From an uncultured Moraxella sp. (GTDB lineage Bacteria > Pseudomonadota > Gammaproteobacteria > Pseudomonadales > Moraxellaceae): a stretch of 44,910 bases of DNA. How positions within the stretch are numbered: the first letter of the stretch is position 1; each line of letters starts with the position of its first letter. Positions 1-8,410 of the stretch are shown here, in pieces. The notes under the pieces were generated by a model. That model saw only the letters and a program-made list of their open reading frames with translations, was not told where the DNA came from and made no database searches. The DNA is taken from assembly GCA_927911235.1 (NCBI GenBank), contig CAKMOY010000144.1:1-44910 (forward strand), in the 5' to 3' direction. The position numbers and the translations under genes are program-made.

Positions 1-19
1 TATGGTTAAAATTTTTTTC

Positions 20-48
20 AAAAACCAAGTCTATTGCGTTGGTTTTTT
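20..48. terminator. hairpin with T-run, probable terminator
   Basis: The arms AAAAACCAA (20-28) and TTGGTTTTT (39-47) form a 9-bp stem around a 10-base loop and run into T residues. It probably ends transcription of a gene left of the window. The stem is AT-rich, so it is of moderate strength. Confidence 0.45.
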
Positions 49-111
49 GTGCCTTATTTTGGCTTTTTAAAGCAGTTACAAAATTTTTACTAGGTTTTTT
101 CAACAAAAAAA

Positions 112-870
112 ATGTACTATAGGCAAAATTTTAACCAACAAAAAAATCTGCTGAGAAAAATATGTCAGAACAAGCAAACCAAGCCTCCATCACCACTACC
201 CAAAACACGCCATGATTTGTTAGATTTTTTACATAATACCTTAAGCGATTGGCAAATTCACCGTTGCCAAGCAACCCACGACTTTATCAGCCAAAACGAA
301 CCGATGAAAATGATTTATCATTATGAACAATTGCCAGATGATATCAAAGCCAATATTCCGATGAATGGCATGTTATTAAAGCGTTTTGATGAGTTAATCA
401 GTCAATCAGATTTTGTAAAATTATTAAATATTGATATTAATAAAGTTAAAAAACCCTTTCAATTAAAATTTTATGGTAAACTGGTGATTTTTTATCAAAA
501 TCCAGAAGTTGCCTTGCGGCTGTATTGGACAAATACGCTCAAAAACTTTGAAATCATTGACGAAAAGACGCTAGAAAACGCAGTTAAACAAGCCTTTTAT
601 CATTGGCAACTGGTTGATAATGTAGAATTTATTAACAAAACGCCCGACGTGGATTTTGTCATTTATAGTAATGCAAATGAAAATGCCGAAAATACATCAA
701 ATTTACCAACGATTGTTTGGCAAGGCGGGCATAGCACGCAGTTTGAGCCATTGCCATCGGCTTTGGCGATTGGGTTGCAAAAACAGTTGATGCAGTCAGA
801 TGTTGTGTTAAATCAATGGTTTGCACAAATTTTACAAAGTGCGTTAGATTGTGTAGCCGATAAGCGATAA
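112..870 (+). CDS. hypothetical protein upstream of tolQ, probable 5' frameshift
   Basis: I do not recognise this family. The product is about 235-252 residues, soluble, with no signal peptide or membrane segment, and ends 37 bases before the first possible tolQ start. The open frame begins at ATG 112, but that codon lies in a poorly supported context. A more natural start is ATG 162 in another frame, which reads MSEQANQASITTTQNTP before stopping; removing one C of the CC pair near 208 would join it to the HDLLDFLHNTL part of the long frame. The N-terminus of the long frame is therefore probably wrong. In many proteobacteria the thioesterase ybgC sits at this place, but I see no thioesterase motif here. 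The gene may be co-transcribed with the tol genes. Confidence 0.6.
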   Translation: MYYRQNFNQQKNLLRKICQNKQTKPPSPLPKTRHDLLDFLHNTLSDWQIHRCQATHDFISQNEPMKMIYHYEQLPDDIKANIPMNGMLLKRFDELISQSDFVKLLNIDINKVKKPFQLKFYGKLVIFYQNPEVALRLYWTNTLKNFEIIDEKTLENAVKQAFYHWQLVDNVEFINKTPDVDFVIYSNANENAENTSNLPTIVWQGGHSTQFEPLPSALAIGLQKQLMQSDVVLNQWFAQILQSALDCVADKR

Positions 871-966
871 ATAGTGGTAAAATAGTGGGTTTGAATTTGT
901 TTATGGTTGGCAAAACTTAATCAATTTTTTAATAAATATAATTTTTTTGTGAAGTATGGTTTAAAA

Positions 967-1695
967 ATGGAAGGTCAAATTGATATTTTAAGTTTAATTT
1001 TGCAGGCAAGTTTGTTTGTAAAATTGGTGATGGCGACATTGTTGTTGGCATCGCTGTTGTGTTGGGTGACGATTTTTCGGTTAAGTAGCCGTTTGTCCGA
1101 AGCCAATCAAGCCGATGAGCATTTTGAGCAAACTTTTTGGTCTGGCATTGAATTGCCAACTTTGTATAAAGGCGTACAGGGCAACCAAGAGCGTAGCGGT
1201 CTTGAGCAGATATTTTTTATCGGTTTTACCGAATTTTTAAAATTACGCCGAACTCGCCAGTCCAAAAGTGATAGCATTGATGGCGTGGAGCGAAAGTTGC
1301 GTGTGGGCTTGGGTCGTCAGCAGTTGGAGCTTGAGCAGGGGTTGCCTTTGCTTGCTAGTATTGCGTCTGTGTCGCCTTATGTGGGGCTGTTGGGGACGGT
1401 TTGGGGGATTATGGTGGCGTTTATGGGACTGTCATCATCTAGCCAAGCGACTTTGTCGGCAGTCGCCCCTGGTATTGCCGAAGCCTTGATTGCGACTGCA
1501 TTGGGCTTGTTTGCGGCGATTCCTGCGGCATTGGCGTTTAACCATTTTACCGCCAAAACCGAAAAAGTGTACCAGAGCCGAGCGTTATTTTGTGATGAAA
1601 TGACGGGTATGTTATTGCGTGAAACGTCTGATGATGGTAACAATACATCAAATGCGGTGAACGTTTCACAAATTCAAAATCCTATTAGTCAGTGA
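967..1695 (+). CDS. tolQ: TolQ, Tol-Pal proton-channel subunit
   Basis: TolQ is the inner-membrane subunit that, with TolR, converts proton flow into work passed to TolA during envelope constriction. The product has about 242 residues, close to the family size (E. coli 230). An N-terminal membrane segment lies at residues about 17-38. The conserved pair of C-terminal membrane helices includes the stretch SVSPYVGLLGTVWGIM and the following ALIATALGLFAAIPA, both typical of the TolQ/ExbB family. I chose ATG 967 over an upstream in-frame TTG (907) because residues MEGQIDILSLILQAS align with the usual TolQ start. It is followed by tolR after a 37-base gap, so an operon is likely. TolQ rather than ExbB is called because tolA and tolB follow. 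Confidence 0.95.
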   Translation: MEGQIDILSLILQASLFVKLVMATLLLASLLCWVTIFRLSSRLSEANQADEHFEQTFWSGIELPTLYKGVQGNQERSGLEQIFFIGFTEFLKLRRTRQSKSDSIDGVERKLRVGLGRQQLELEQGLPLLASIASVSPYVGLLGTVWGIMVAFMGLSSSSQATLSAVAPGIAEALIATALGLFAAIPAALAFNHFTAKTEKVYQSRALFCDEMTGMLLRETSDDGNNTSNAVNVSQIQNPISQ

Positions 1696-1732
1696 TTTTA
1701 CAAACCAGTCATTTTACAAAATAGGAAATGTG

Positions 1733-2230
1733 ATGAAAGCGAACCCTTTTAGCCGTTCTTCTGCCAAAAAAGTCAATGCAGGCATGAATGTCGTGCCGTA
1801 TATTGATGTCATGCTGGTGCTATTGGTGATTTTTATGGTCACTGCCCCCATGCTCACAACAGGCGTGGATATCAATTTGCCAAAAGCTCAGACCAAAGCG
1901 ATTGAACAAGGCACGCAAATGCCTGTGATTGTGTCGTTAGATGCCAATGGCGATTTGTATTTGTCATATCAAGACAAAACTGATGAGCCGATGAGCCAAC
2001 GAGAGTTGATTAATACTTTGACTGATTTGCAAAAATTGCCAGAATATCAAGCCGAAGATGGCAAATCCAACATGAATGTGATGGTAAATGCCGACCAAAA
2101 TAACAATTATGGCGATGTGATGATATTAATGGCAAAATTGCAACAAGCAGGTATCCAAAAAGTCGGACTTTTGACTGCACCGCCAAGTGCGAACAAATCA
2201 CAAAAAAAACAAAAACAAACAGATGAATAA
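1733..2230 (+). CDS. tolR: TolR, Tol-Pal energy-transducing subunit
   Basis: TolR is the partner of TolQ in the inner membrane and has a periplasmic domain. The product has 165 residues, with one membrane segment near residues 20-42 that carries the conserved proton-binding aspartate in [15 protein letters not shown]. The periplasmic part contains the usual GVDINLPKA and a C-terminal GIQKVGLLT segment. The start ATG 1733 has AGGA at 1723-1726 six bases upstream; an adjacent GTG at 1730 is less well placed. The C-terminus ends in a lysine- and glutamine-rich tail. The gene sits between tolQ and tolA. Confidence 0.95.
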   Translation: MKANPFSRSSAKKVNAGMNVVPYIDVMLVLLVIFMVTAPMLTTGVDINLPKAQTKAIEQGTQMPVIVSLDANGDLYLSYQDKTDEPMSQRELINTLTDLQKLPEYQAEDGKSNMNVMVNADQNNNYGDVMILMAKLQQAGIQKVGLLTAPPSANKSQKKQKQTDE

Positions 2231-2280
2231 AATCATAAACAACTATTGATAAAAATTTGTTGATAAAAATAGAGAAAACC

Positions 2281-3216
2281 ATGTATCCAGAAGTTACCTC
2301 CGTTTATGTGCCTGTTAAAACTCCTGATTATCGTGTGTGGGCGATTTTGTTGAGCATTTTGGGGCATGGTTTGCTTGTCGGTGGGATTTTGTATTTTCAC
2401 AACGAAGCCCCACCGCCACCGATGGAAACGGTGCTGATTTCGCCTGAAGAGCTTGCCGATATCCAAGGTCAAATCCAAGCCAATCAACAAAACAACGCCA
2501 ATCAAGCAGGTGGAATGCCAACGGCTCAAACCGCACCGACCACCAATCCTGAAACTGAAAAACTCATGCAACAAATCGCTGAGCAAGAAGCCCAGTTTCA
2601 AGCCAATCAAGCCAAAATCGCAGAACAAATTGACCAAGAATTTATGCAAGAGCAACAAGCGATTGTAGAACAACTTGACCAAGAATTTACCGAAAAACAA
2701 GCACAACTTGCCGAGCATAAACAAGCCGAAAGTAACATTGATGAGATAGAAGCCAATTTGCGTGCCCAAATGGAAGAAGCCAAACGTGCCAATCAAGAAC
2801 GCATTGACAGCCAGCGTATCAAAATTGAAAGTAAAGATTTGTCCACCAATGGCGAACGCTTGCCAAACGCACAAAGCAATAACCCAAACAGCAATGCAAA
2901 TAACAACGCAGGCAACGACACGGCAAGACGTGGGGCAATCAGTGGTACGAATGTCGCAAGTTATCGTGATTCTATCGTGTCAAAAATTTATAGCAACTGG
3001 AATCCACCGACCAACAGTAATGGCAAGGTTTTGCGTGTTACCATTCGCCTATCGCCATCAGGTGCGGTGCTGTCCACTAACCTAAACGCAAGCGACCCAT
3101 TTAGCAAAAGTTTGCAAGAAGCGATTAACAAATCCAGTCCTTTGCCAGTGCCAAGCGACCCAGAAGTGTTTCAAAAAAGTTTTGCCAGTTTAACATTAAG
3201 ATTTGAAGGACAATAA
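2281..3216 (+). CDS. tolA: TolA, periplasm-spanning Tol protein
   Basis: TolA links the TolQR motor to TolB and Pal across the periplasm. The product has 311 residues in the classic three-domain order. A single N-terminal membrane helix (about residues 18-36) contains the SILGHGLL-type motif that contacts TolQR. A long Gln/Ala/Glu-rich helical region (about 60-190) has repeats such as AEQIDQEF and VEQLDQEF. The C-terminal globular domain (about 225-311) contains YRDSIVSKIYSNW and VTIRLSPSGAVL. The start ATG 2281 replaces an in-frame TTG at 2257 because the protein then begins just before the expected cytoplasmic stub. It is shorter than E. coli TolA (421), mainly in the helical region. Confidence 0.93.
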   Translation: MYPEVTSVYVPVKTPDYRVWAILLSILGHGLLVGGILYFHNEAPPPPMETVLISPEELADIQGQIQANQQNNANQAGGMPTAQTAPTTNPETEKLMQQIAEQEAQFQANQAKIAEQIDQEFMQEQQAIVEQLDQEFTEKQAQLAEHKQAESNIDEIEANLRAQMEEAKRANQERIDSQRIKIESKDLSTNGERLPNAQSNNPNSNANNNAGNDTARRGAISGTNVASYRDSIVSKIYSNWNPPTNSNGKVLRVTIRLSPSGAVLSTNLNASDPFSKSLQEAINKSSPLPVPSDPEVFQKSFASLTLRFEGQ

Positions 3217-3284
3217 ATAATTCTTTACAATCTTGCTAAAATCATTTAACTTTTAATTTTTTAAGGAATTTTAAGGAAATTATC

Positions 3285-4588
3285 ATGTCAAATTTAAAAA
3301 CCACTTTTTCAACATCAGCCTTAGCAACAGGCTTGTTATTGGCGGTGTCCACATTCACAAGCCAAGTCGCTTTGGCAGAAGACGAACTGGTTATCTCAAA
3401 AGTCGCCCCGCGCTCTAACACCCAAATTGCGATTGTACCTTTTGCAGGGGCAAAAGGCGTATCAGACGTTGCTGAAAATTACTTGACAAATATCGGTCAA
3501 TTAGCAGGTAGCGACAGCCTACCAGAAACGCCCGCCAGCAGTGGCGAAGTGCATTTAGAGCTGTGGCAAGCCCGCCAAGTACCGTATTTGGTCGTGGGAA
3601 ATAGCCGAAGCAACCGTGGCGATGTGGAAATTAACTTTGAAGTGATTGATGTAAAAACTGGACAAATTTTGGGCGGTGGCGTTCAAAAAGAAAAAACCAA
3701 AAATAATCCGCAAGCCTTGCGTTTAACCAGTGCCAAAGTTGCCGACAAAATTATGGAATTAATCACAGGCATTAAAGGCGATTTTTCAGGTAAAATCGCT
3801 TATGTGGTGGAACAAGGCACTGGCAAAAACCGCAAATCAAGCCTTGTGGTATCAGACGTGGACGGTTATAACCCACAAATTATCCGCAGTGTACAAGGCT
3901 CAATCAAAGCCTTAAACCCATCGGCAAACGGCAGGCAGTTTACTTTTGTTGAGCAACAGTACAACGGCTATCCTGTGGTATATGTCGCTGATGTGTTGGG
4001 CGGTTCGGCAAGTTTGGTAACGCCTTATAAAGCCAATAACTTGGGCGGTGCGATTTCGCCAGACGGTACACAACTATTGTTTAGTAGTGACAAAGACGGT
4101 AATCCAGATATTTATCTTGCCAGTAGCAATGGTGGCAATCCAAGACGCTTAACCAACAGCCCTGCCCCTGATATGTACCCAAGTTGGTCGCCTGACGGCA
4201 AGTCATTCGTGTTCACATCAGACCGTCATGGCAACAATCGTGGACAAGTGTTTAGATATAACATCGCCACAGGGCAGACCCAACAGCTTACCAGTGGCGG
4301 TCTAAACAGCATGGCTCGTATCAGCAATGACGGCAAAAAATGAGCTATCTGGCAGGTACAAACAGTGGCGTGGTGCGTGATTTTACTACAGGTGCGGTGC
4401 AATCTATTAACAATGCAGGTATGAGCGAAGCCCCAAGTATCTCGCCAAACGGTCAGCATTATATTTATTCAACTCGCAATGCCATTACCATCTCTACCAA
4501 AGGCAATACCGTAAGCATTAACCCAAGCCAAAACGGTGTGCCAAAAGGCACGATTTATGGTCCAATTTGGTTAAACCCAAATCGTTAA
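3285..4588 (+). CDS. tolB: TolB, periplasmic propeller protein (frame broken as read)
   Basis: TolB is a periplasmic protein of the Tol-Pal system that binds Pal and TolA. It has a signal peptide (about residues 1-31, ending VALA before EDELV), an N-terminal alpha/beta domain and a six-bladed propeller with repeated SPDG motifs, for example AISPDGTQLLFSSDKDGNPDIY and PSWSPDGKSFVFTSD. A good ribosome site AAGGAA (3273-3278) precedes ATG 3285. As read, the frame stops at 4341-4343 just after the A6 run at 4335-4340; adding one A gives GKKMSYLAGT and continues to 4588 for 434 residues, matching E. coli TolB (430). The lesion is a one-base loss, most likely a sequencing error. Confidence 0.93.
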
Positions 4589-4589
4589 T

Positions 4590-5600
4590 ATGCATAGTTT
4601 TAGTATGATGGCAATGACAAAATTAAAATCTGTCATTGCCTTGTTGTGTGTGGTGTTTTTGACGTTGTTTTTGACTGCGTGCCAAACTTTGCATTTGCCA
4701 AATCAACAAAACACCGCTAAACCGCTTGCCAAAGAGCATTGGGCGTTTATCGTTTATGATAAAAGCCAAAATCGCTCGCACCTGATGCAAAGTGACACCA
4801 CAGGCAACCATGTACAGACCTTGCTGTCGGTAACAGGCAAAATCTCAGGATTAAACCCAAGTTTTGATTTTAGCCAACTGATTTATACCTTGCAAGACCG
4901 CAGTTTTCCCATGTTGTATCGTTTTGATAGACAACAAAATTTGCCGTTTTTGCTGGTGGAAAAACGTGCCAATTATTTTGGAGCAAGTCTATCACCTGAC
5001 AATCAAAAATTGTTATTTTCGGCAACTTTTGCCGACAGTCCTGATATTTTTATCCAAGATTTTGATAACAGTTTTCCACAAAAAACCCAACAAAATTATA
5101 CCAATTTAACCGAAAACCTTAGCCAAAAACCTGCCATTGACATCTCGCCTGCGTGGTCGCCCGATGGCAAATCGTTTGTGTTTGTGTCGGACAAAAACAG
5201 CAATCAGCCAAAACTTTACCATTATCATTTTGACAATCAAAGCAGTGAACGCATTGGCAAGTTTGGCTATGAAGCCAACGTTCGCTACAGTCCAACGGGC
5301 AAAATGCTTACCTTTTTTACCCAACAAAAAATTCAAAACAAAACCGTTTGGCAAAATATGTTGATGGATTTGGACAGCAAAGCCACCATCAGCGTGCGTG
5401 ATGACGCTTTGGCGGATTTTGTCAATTTTTCGCCCACGGGGGATTTTTTGATTTATCCGTTTTATCAACAAATCATCGTGATGACAACGCCCACCATCAC
5501 AAATGGCAAATTTAGCCCAATTTTGCAAAAAAATAGTTTTATTATCAAAGGTTTGCCAAATAACAGCGTGATTAAAGAAGTGGTTTGGTTAAAAAATTAA
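4590..5600 (+). CDS. TolB-like propeller lipoprotein
   Basis: This is a second TolB-type propeller directly after tolB. The frame opens at 4590, but ATG 4614 gives the better lipoprotein signal peptide: MTKLKSVIALL, a hydrophobic core, then the lipobox LTAC with the acyl-acceptor cysteine. The mature part contains TolB-like blades, such as GASLSPDNQKLLFSATFADSPDIF and PAWSPDGKSFVFVSDKNSNQPKL, that closely resemble the corresponding blades of the neighbouring TolB. Length is about 328-336 residues, shorter than TolB, and the N-terminal TolB domain appears reduced. It follows tolB by one base, so it is co-transcribed. It occupies the place where pal is normally found; there is no OmpA-like peptidoglycan-binding domain in it. 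The function is unknown; a membrane-anchored partner in the Tol system is inferred. Confidence 0.8.
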   Translation: MHSFSMMAMTKLKSVIALLCVVFLTLFLTACQTLHLPNQQNTAKPLAKEHWAFIVYDKSQNRSHLMQSDTTGNHVQTLLSVTGKISGLNPSFDFSQLIYTLQDRSFPMLYRFDRQQNLPFLLVEKRANYFGASLSPDNQKLLFSATFADSPDIFIQDFDNSFPQKTQQNYTNLTENLSQKPAIDISPAWSPDGKSFVFVSDKNSNQPKLYHYHFDNQSSERIGKFGYEANVRYSPTGKMLTFFTQQKIQNKTVWQNMLMDLDSKATISVRDDALADFVNFSPTGDFLIYPFYQQIIVMTTPTITNGKFSPILQKNSFIIKGLPNNSVIKEVVWLKN

Positions 5601-5679
5601 CAAAAATTTGCTATTTGAATTTTTGCCAAAAATCCCCATTTTTAATGTATCTGTATTTTCATTAAAAGTGAACAAAAAT

Positions 5680-6248
5680 ATGCCAATTGATATCCAAGAA
5701 GCCAAGCGACAACGCCCATCATCAAACAATCGTCCATCAACAAGCAATACACAAAACCAAAAATTTGACGAACCTTTGTTTAGCACCAATCCATTGCCAC
5801 CTGTGCAGTCGTCTTATTCGGTTTTGAGTCAAACCAAAATTACCAGCAAAATCAAATCGTTACCGAAGATTTGATTCGTTACAATCATATTACCTATGCG
5901 TTGGCGGTGTTTAGTTATTTTACCGCAGGGCTGACGTGGGTGATTCCGATTGTGATGAACTATGCCAGACGGGACGAAGCTCGCCATACTTGGCTGTACA
6001 GCCATTTTGATTGGCAGATTAAGACTTTTTGGTATAGTGTGTTTTTTGGCGGTATTGGCATTATTTTGATGTTGTTTGGCTTTGGTACGGCATTTTTGGG
6101 TATGCTTATGCAAAATGATACCTTACTTGGCAGTAGTGGGCTGGCGGGGATTTTTGGTTTGTTGATTTTTATTGTGGTGATTATTTGGCATTTTTATCGC
6201 ATGGTGCGTGGTTGGGTGGCGTTAAATAACCGCAGAGCCGTGCCATAA
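5680..6248 (+). CDS. small membrane protein, DUF4870-like (frame broken)
   Basis: The N-terminal part (MPIDIQEAKRQRPSSNNRP) is polar and disordered. The C-terminal part has about three hydrophobic segments around ITYALAVFSYFTAGLTWVI, FWYSVFFGGIGIILMLFGFG and IFGLLIFIVVIIWHFYR, plus the conserved-looking RRDEARHTWLYSHFDWQIKTFW. This arrangement resembles the DUF4870 family of small membrane proteins of unknown function. The frame starting at ATG 5680 ends at 5874, while the membrane part is open in another frame from about 5840; a single-base change between about 5818 and 5850 would join them (…NQIVTEDLIRYNHITYAL). Total length would be about 189 residues. It may be the last gene of the tol operon. 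Confidence 0.65.
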
Positions 6249-6297
6249 TTTTTATTTTTTATGTGTATTTTGTGTTTAACATTGGTATAATAGTGTG

Positions 6298-6502
6298 AGA
6301 GCCTGTATTCACAACATTACGCTGTCAAAATTTGATGAATAATGAAAAAATATTTTATTTGCTTTTGCATGAAAAATGGCTAAATCTTGTTTTTCTTCGT
6401 CAAAAGCTTGCTTGATAGAATGTCTATCAATCTTCACTTTTTCCTTGAAAAATTGGCGATTTTTCGCATTTTTCATTGCAAAATATTATGAACACAGGTT
6501 CT
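6298..6502 (-). mobile_element. MITE-like inverted-repeat element, copy 1 (205 bp)
   Basis: On the minus strand the element starts AGAACCTGTGTTCATAAT and ends with the near-complement of AGAGCCTGTATTCACAAC, giving imperfect terminal inverted repeats of about 18 bases. Its right half (AGCAAATAAAAT … GCGTAATGTTGTGAATACAGG) matches copy 2 at 8277-8375 in the same order, so the two are related copies. It carries no transposase but has a 55-codon open frame (listed separately). No clear target-site duplication was seen. It fills most of the gap before pyrD. Confidence 0.7.
6309..6476 (-). CDS. 55-residue open frame inside the MITE-like element
   Basis: The frame starts at ATG (6476-6474), beginning MKNAKNRQFFKEKVKIDRHS, and ends at the TGA formed by the left terminal repeat (6311-6309). 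It nearly fills the element. The predicted product is highly charged in its first half. I see no ribosome site and no family resemblance. In the shorter copy at 8277-8375 a frame also starts ATGAAAAA at the equivalent place, but the rest is lost. It could be the remnant of a transposase or an accidental open frame; I cannot decide from sequence alone. Confidence 0.25.
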   Translation of the reverse strand: MKNAKNRQFFKEKVKIDRHSIKQAFDEEKQDLAIFHAKANKIFFHYSSNFDSVML

Positions 6503-6619
6503 AATTGATTAATCAGGCGTGGGCTTGCCAATCATTTTTAGGAAGAATGGGTTAGTCGGTTTTATAAATGAATGTCATGTTAAATTTTTTGCTAAACTGC
6601 TAAAAGAGATATATTCGCT

Positions 6620-7642
6620 ATGTATGGTTTGCTCCGCCACTTTTTGTTAAAAACTGACCCAGAAAAAGCCCATGAAATGACCCTGTCCATGTTAGCCAAA
6701 TCCCAAAAAATGGGCGTGGCAGGCCTGTTATACGACCATGTTGAACTGCCAACCATGTGTATGGGCTTGCATTTTCGCAATCCTGTCGGTTTGGCGGCAG
6801 GGCTTGACAAAAATGGCGAATACATTGATGCGTTGGCGGCGTTGGGCTTTGGGTTTATAGAAATCGGTACGGTAACACCAAAACCGCAAGATGGCAATCC
6901 AAAACCCCGTCTGTTTCGCATTGAAGAACAAAAAGCCATTATCAACCGTATGGGTTTTAACAATAAAGGCGTGGATTATCTGATTAACCAAGTCAAACAT
7001 AGCCAATTTCAAGGCATTTTGGGTATTAACATCGGCAAAAATGCCAGCACCCCTGTGGAAAATGCCCTTGATGATTATCTATATTGCCTTGAGCGAGTTT
7101 ATCCTTTTGCATCCTACATCACAGTGAATATTTCATCACCGAACACCAAAAATTTGCGTGATTTACAAAGTGGCGAAGCCTTGACCGCTTTGTTAAACGG
7201 TATCAAAAACCGCCACAGTCAGCTTGCCACTCAGCACCAATATTATGTGCCATTAGTGTTAAAAGTCGCCCCAGATTTGGACGAAAGCCAAATTGATTAT
7301 ATTGCCAAAGAGTTAATCCAGTTTGAAATTGATGGTCTGATTACCACCAATACCACCTTAAGCCGTCATGGTGTGGAAGACTACCCTACAAGCCAAGAAG
7401 CAGGCGGTCTGTCAGGCAGTCCACTCAGTGCCATGAGTACCCAAATTTTAGCCCAGTTTGCCGAGCAATTGGACGAAAAAGTCGCCTTAATCGGCGTGGG
7501 CGGTATTGATAACGGACAAAAAGCGGTGAATAAAATCCAAGCAGGTGCGTCATTGGTGCAGTTGTATAGCGGTCTGATTTATGAAGGGCCTAAATTAATT
7601 GGCGATTGTGTGGAATCAATTGAGCAGTTTGGTTTAAATTAA
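6620..7642 (+). CDS. pyrD: dihydroorotate dehydrogenase (quinone), class 2
   Basis: PyrD oxidises dihydroorotate to orotate in pyrimidine synthesis, passing electrons to quinone at the inner membrane. The product has 340 residues, near the class 2 size (E. coli 336). It has the N-terminal helical extension ([19 protein letters not shown]) typical of the membrane-associated class, then the FMN barrel with [24 protein letters not shown] with the catalytic serine region, LITTNTT and [10 protein letters not shown]. The frame is intact. It stands alone after the MITE-like copy 1; cvpA starts 52 bases downstream, so transcription may continue into cvpA-purF. Confidence 0.96.
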   Translation: MYGLLRHFLLKTDPEKAHEMTLSMLAKSQKMGVAGLLYDHVELPTMCMGLHFRNPVGLAAGLDKNGEYIDALAALGFGFIEIGTVTPKPQDGNPKPRLFRIEEQKAIINRMGFNNKGVDYLINQVKHSQFQGILGINIGKNASTPVENALDDYLYCLERVYPFASYITVNISSPNTKNLRDLQSGEALTALLNGIKNRHSQLATQHQYYVPLVLKVAPDLDESQIDYIAKELIQFEIDGLITTNTTLSRHGVEDYPTSQEAGGLSGSPLSAMSTQILAQFAEQLDEKVALIGVGGIDNGQKAVNKIQAGASLVQLYSGLIYEGPKLIGDCVESIEQFGLN

Positions 7643-7694
7643 TGATTATTTTTTTAAACAATTTTAAAAATTCTTTCATAAAAAGGTAATCCAT

Positions 7695-8231
7695 TTGTCA
7701 GTATTGGATATTTTTATTTTGGTGGCTTTGGTGCTTGGGCTGTGGCGTGGCTTTCAGACAGGTTTGTTACGTTCGTTGGTGGGCTTTATTTGGTTGGTTA
7801 TTTGCTTTGATTTTTGCCACCTTTTTCGCCATTTTTGGCAGGTTTTTTTGACAGTCAGATTATTACTTTAGTCGCTTCGTTCGTGGTGGTGGCGTTGTTT
7901 GTGTTGATTGGTCTGCATTTGATTTTGTGGGTCATGAGCCATACTTTAAAAGGGCTAAAATTGGGTTTTTTGGACAAAATCACAGGGGCGATTTGTGGCG
8001 TTGGCAAAAATTTGTTGGTAATTTTGTTGTTGATGAGTGTGATTGTGCCTTTTGTACAAAATGCCAATTTTTGGAAAAAATTCGGTGATTGCCCCTGCTT
8101 TGTTGCCTTTAACACCGTTTGCGGTGGATTTGTCCAAAAAAATTGGCGAACAAGTGCAACAAAACAGCCAAAAAGGGTTTGACACTTTAGACAAAGCAAG
8201 CCAAGAAGCAAATCAAGCCGTTGGGCGTTAA
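7695..8231 (+). CDS. cvpA: CvpA family membrane protein (frame broken)
   Basis: CvpA is an inner-membrane protein needed for colicin V production and usually encoded next to purF. The start TTG 7695 has AAGG about nine bases upstream and reads MSVLDIFILVALVLGLWRGF, the normal CvpA beginning. Membrane segments follow (IITLVASFVVVALFVLIGLHLIL and LLVILLLMSVIVPF). The protein is spread over three frames: shifts are needed near 7786-7800 and near 7830, and an A6 run at 8075-8080 should be A5 to give FWKNSVIAPALLPLTPFAVDLSKKIGE. Corrected length is about 178 residues. The downstream neighbour is purF, as in other gammaproteobacteria. Confidence 0.8.
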
Positions 8232-8276
8232 GTTGTTTATCAAATCAGTTTTATAGAAAAATTTTTAAGTTTATTT

Positions 8277-8375
8277 AGAACCTGTATTCACAACGTTTTT
8301 GCGATGAAAAAGCAAATAAAATGTTTGTTAAAAACCTGTAAAAGTTTACTGCGTAATGTTGTGAATACAGGTTCT
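8277..8375 (+). mobile_element. MITE-like inverted-repeat element, copy 2 (99 bp)
   Basis: The ends AGAACCTGTATTCACAAC and GTTGTGAATACAGGTTCT are perfect 18-base inverted repeats. The interior (GATGAAAAAGCAAATAAAATG … TACTGCGTAATG) matches the 3' half of copy 1, so this looks like an internally deleted derivative. It separates cvpA from purF and ends 35 bases before the purF start. Confidence 0.75.
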
Positions 8376-8410
8376 TGCATAACTATTTAACCAATCTTAA
8401 GGGGGTTTTT

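Noticed and set aside
2233..2874. 213-codon minus-strand frame opposite tolA
   Set aside because: It mirrors the Gln/Ala-rich repeats of TolA, which give Leu/Phe-rich reverse reading; no ribosome site was seen.
5106..5528. 140-codon minus-strand frame within the TolB-like lipoprotein gene
   Set aside because: It lies wholly inside a gene with clear lipobox and propeller repeats; the frame is a by-product of codon use.
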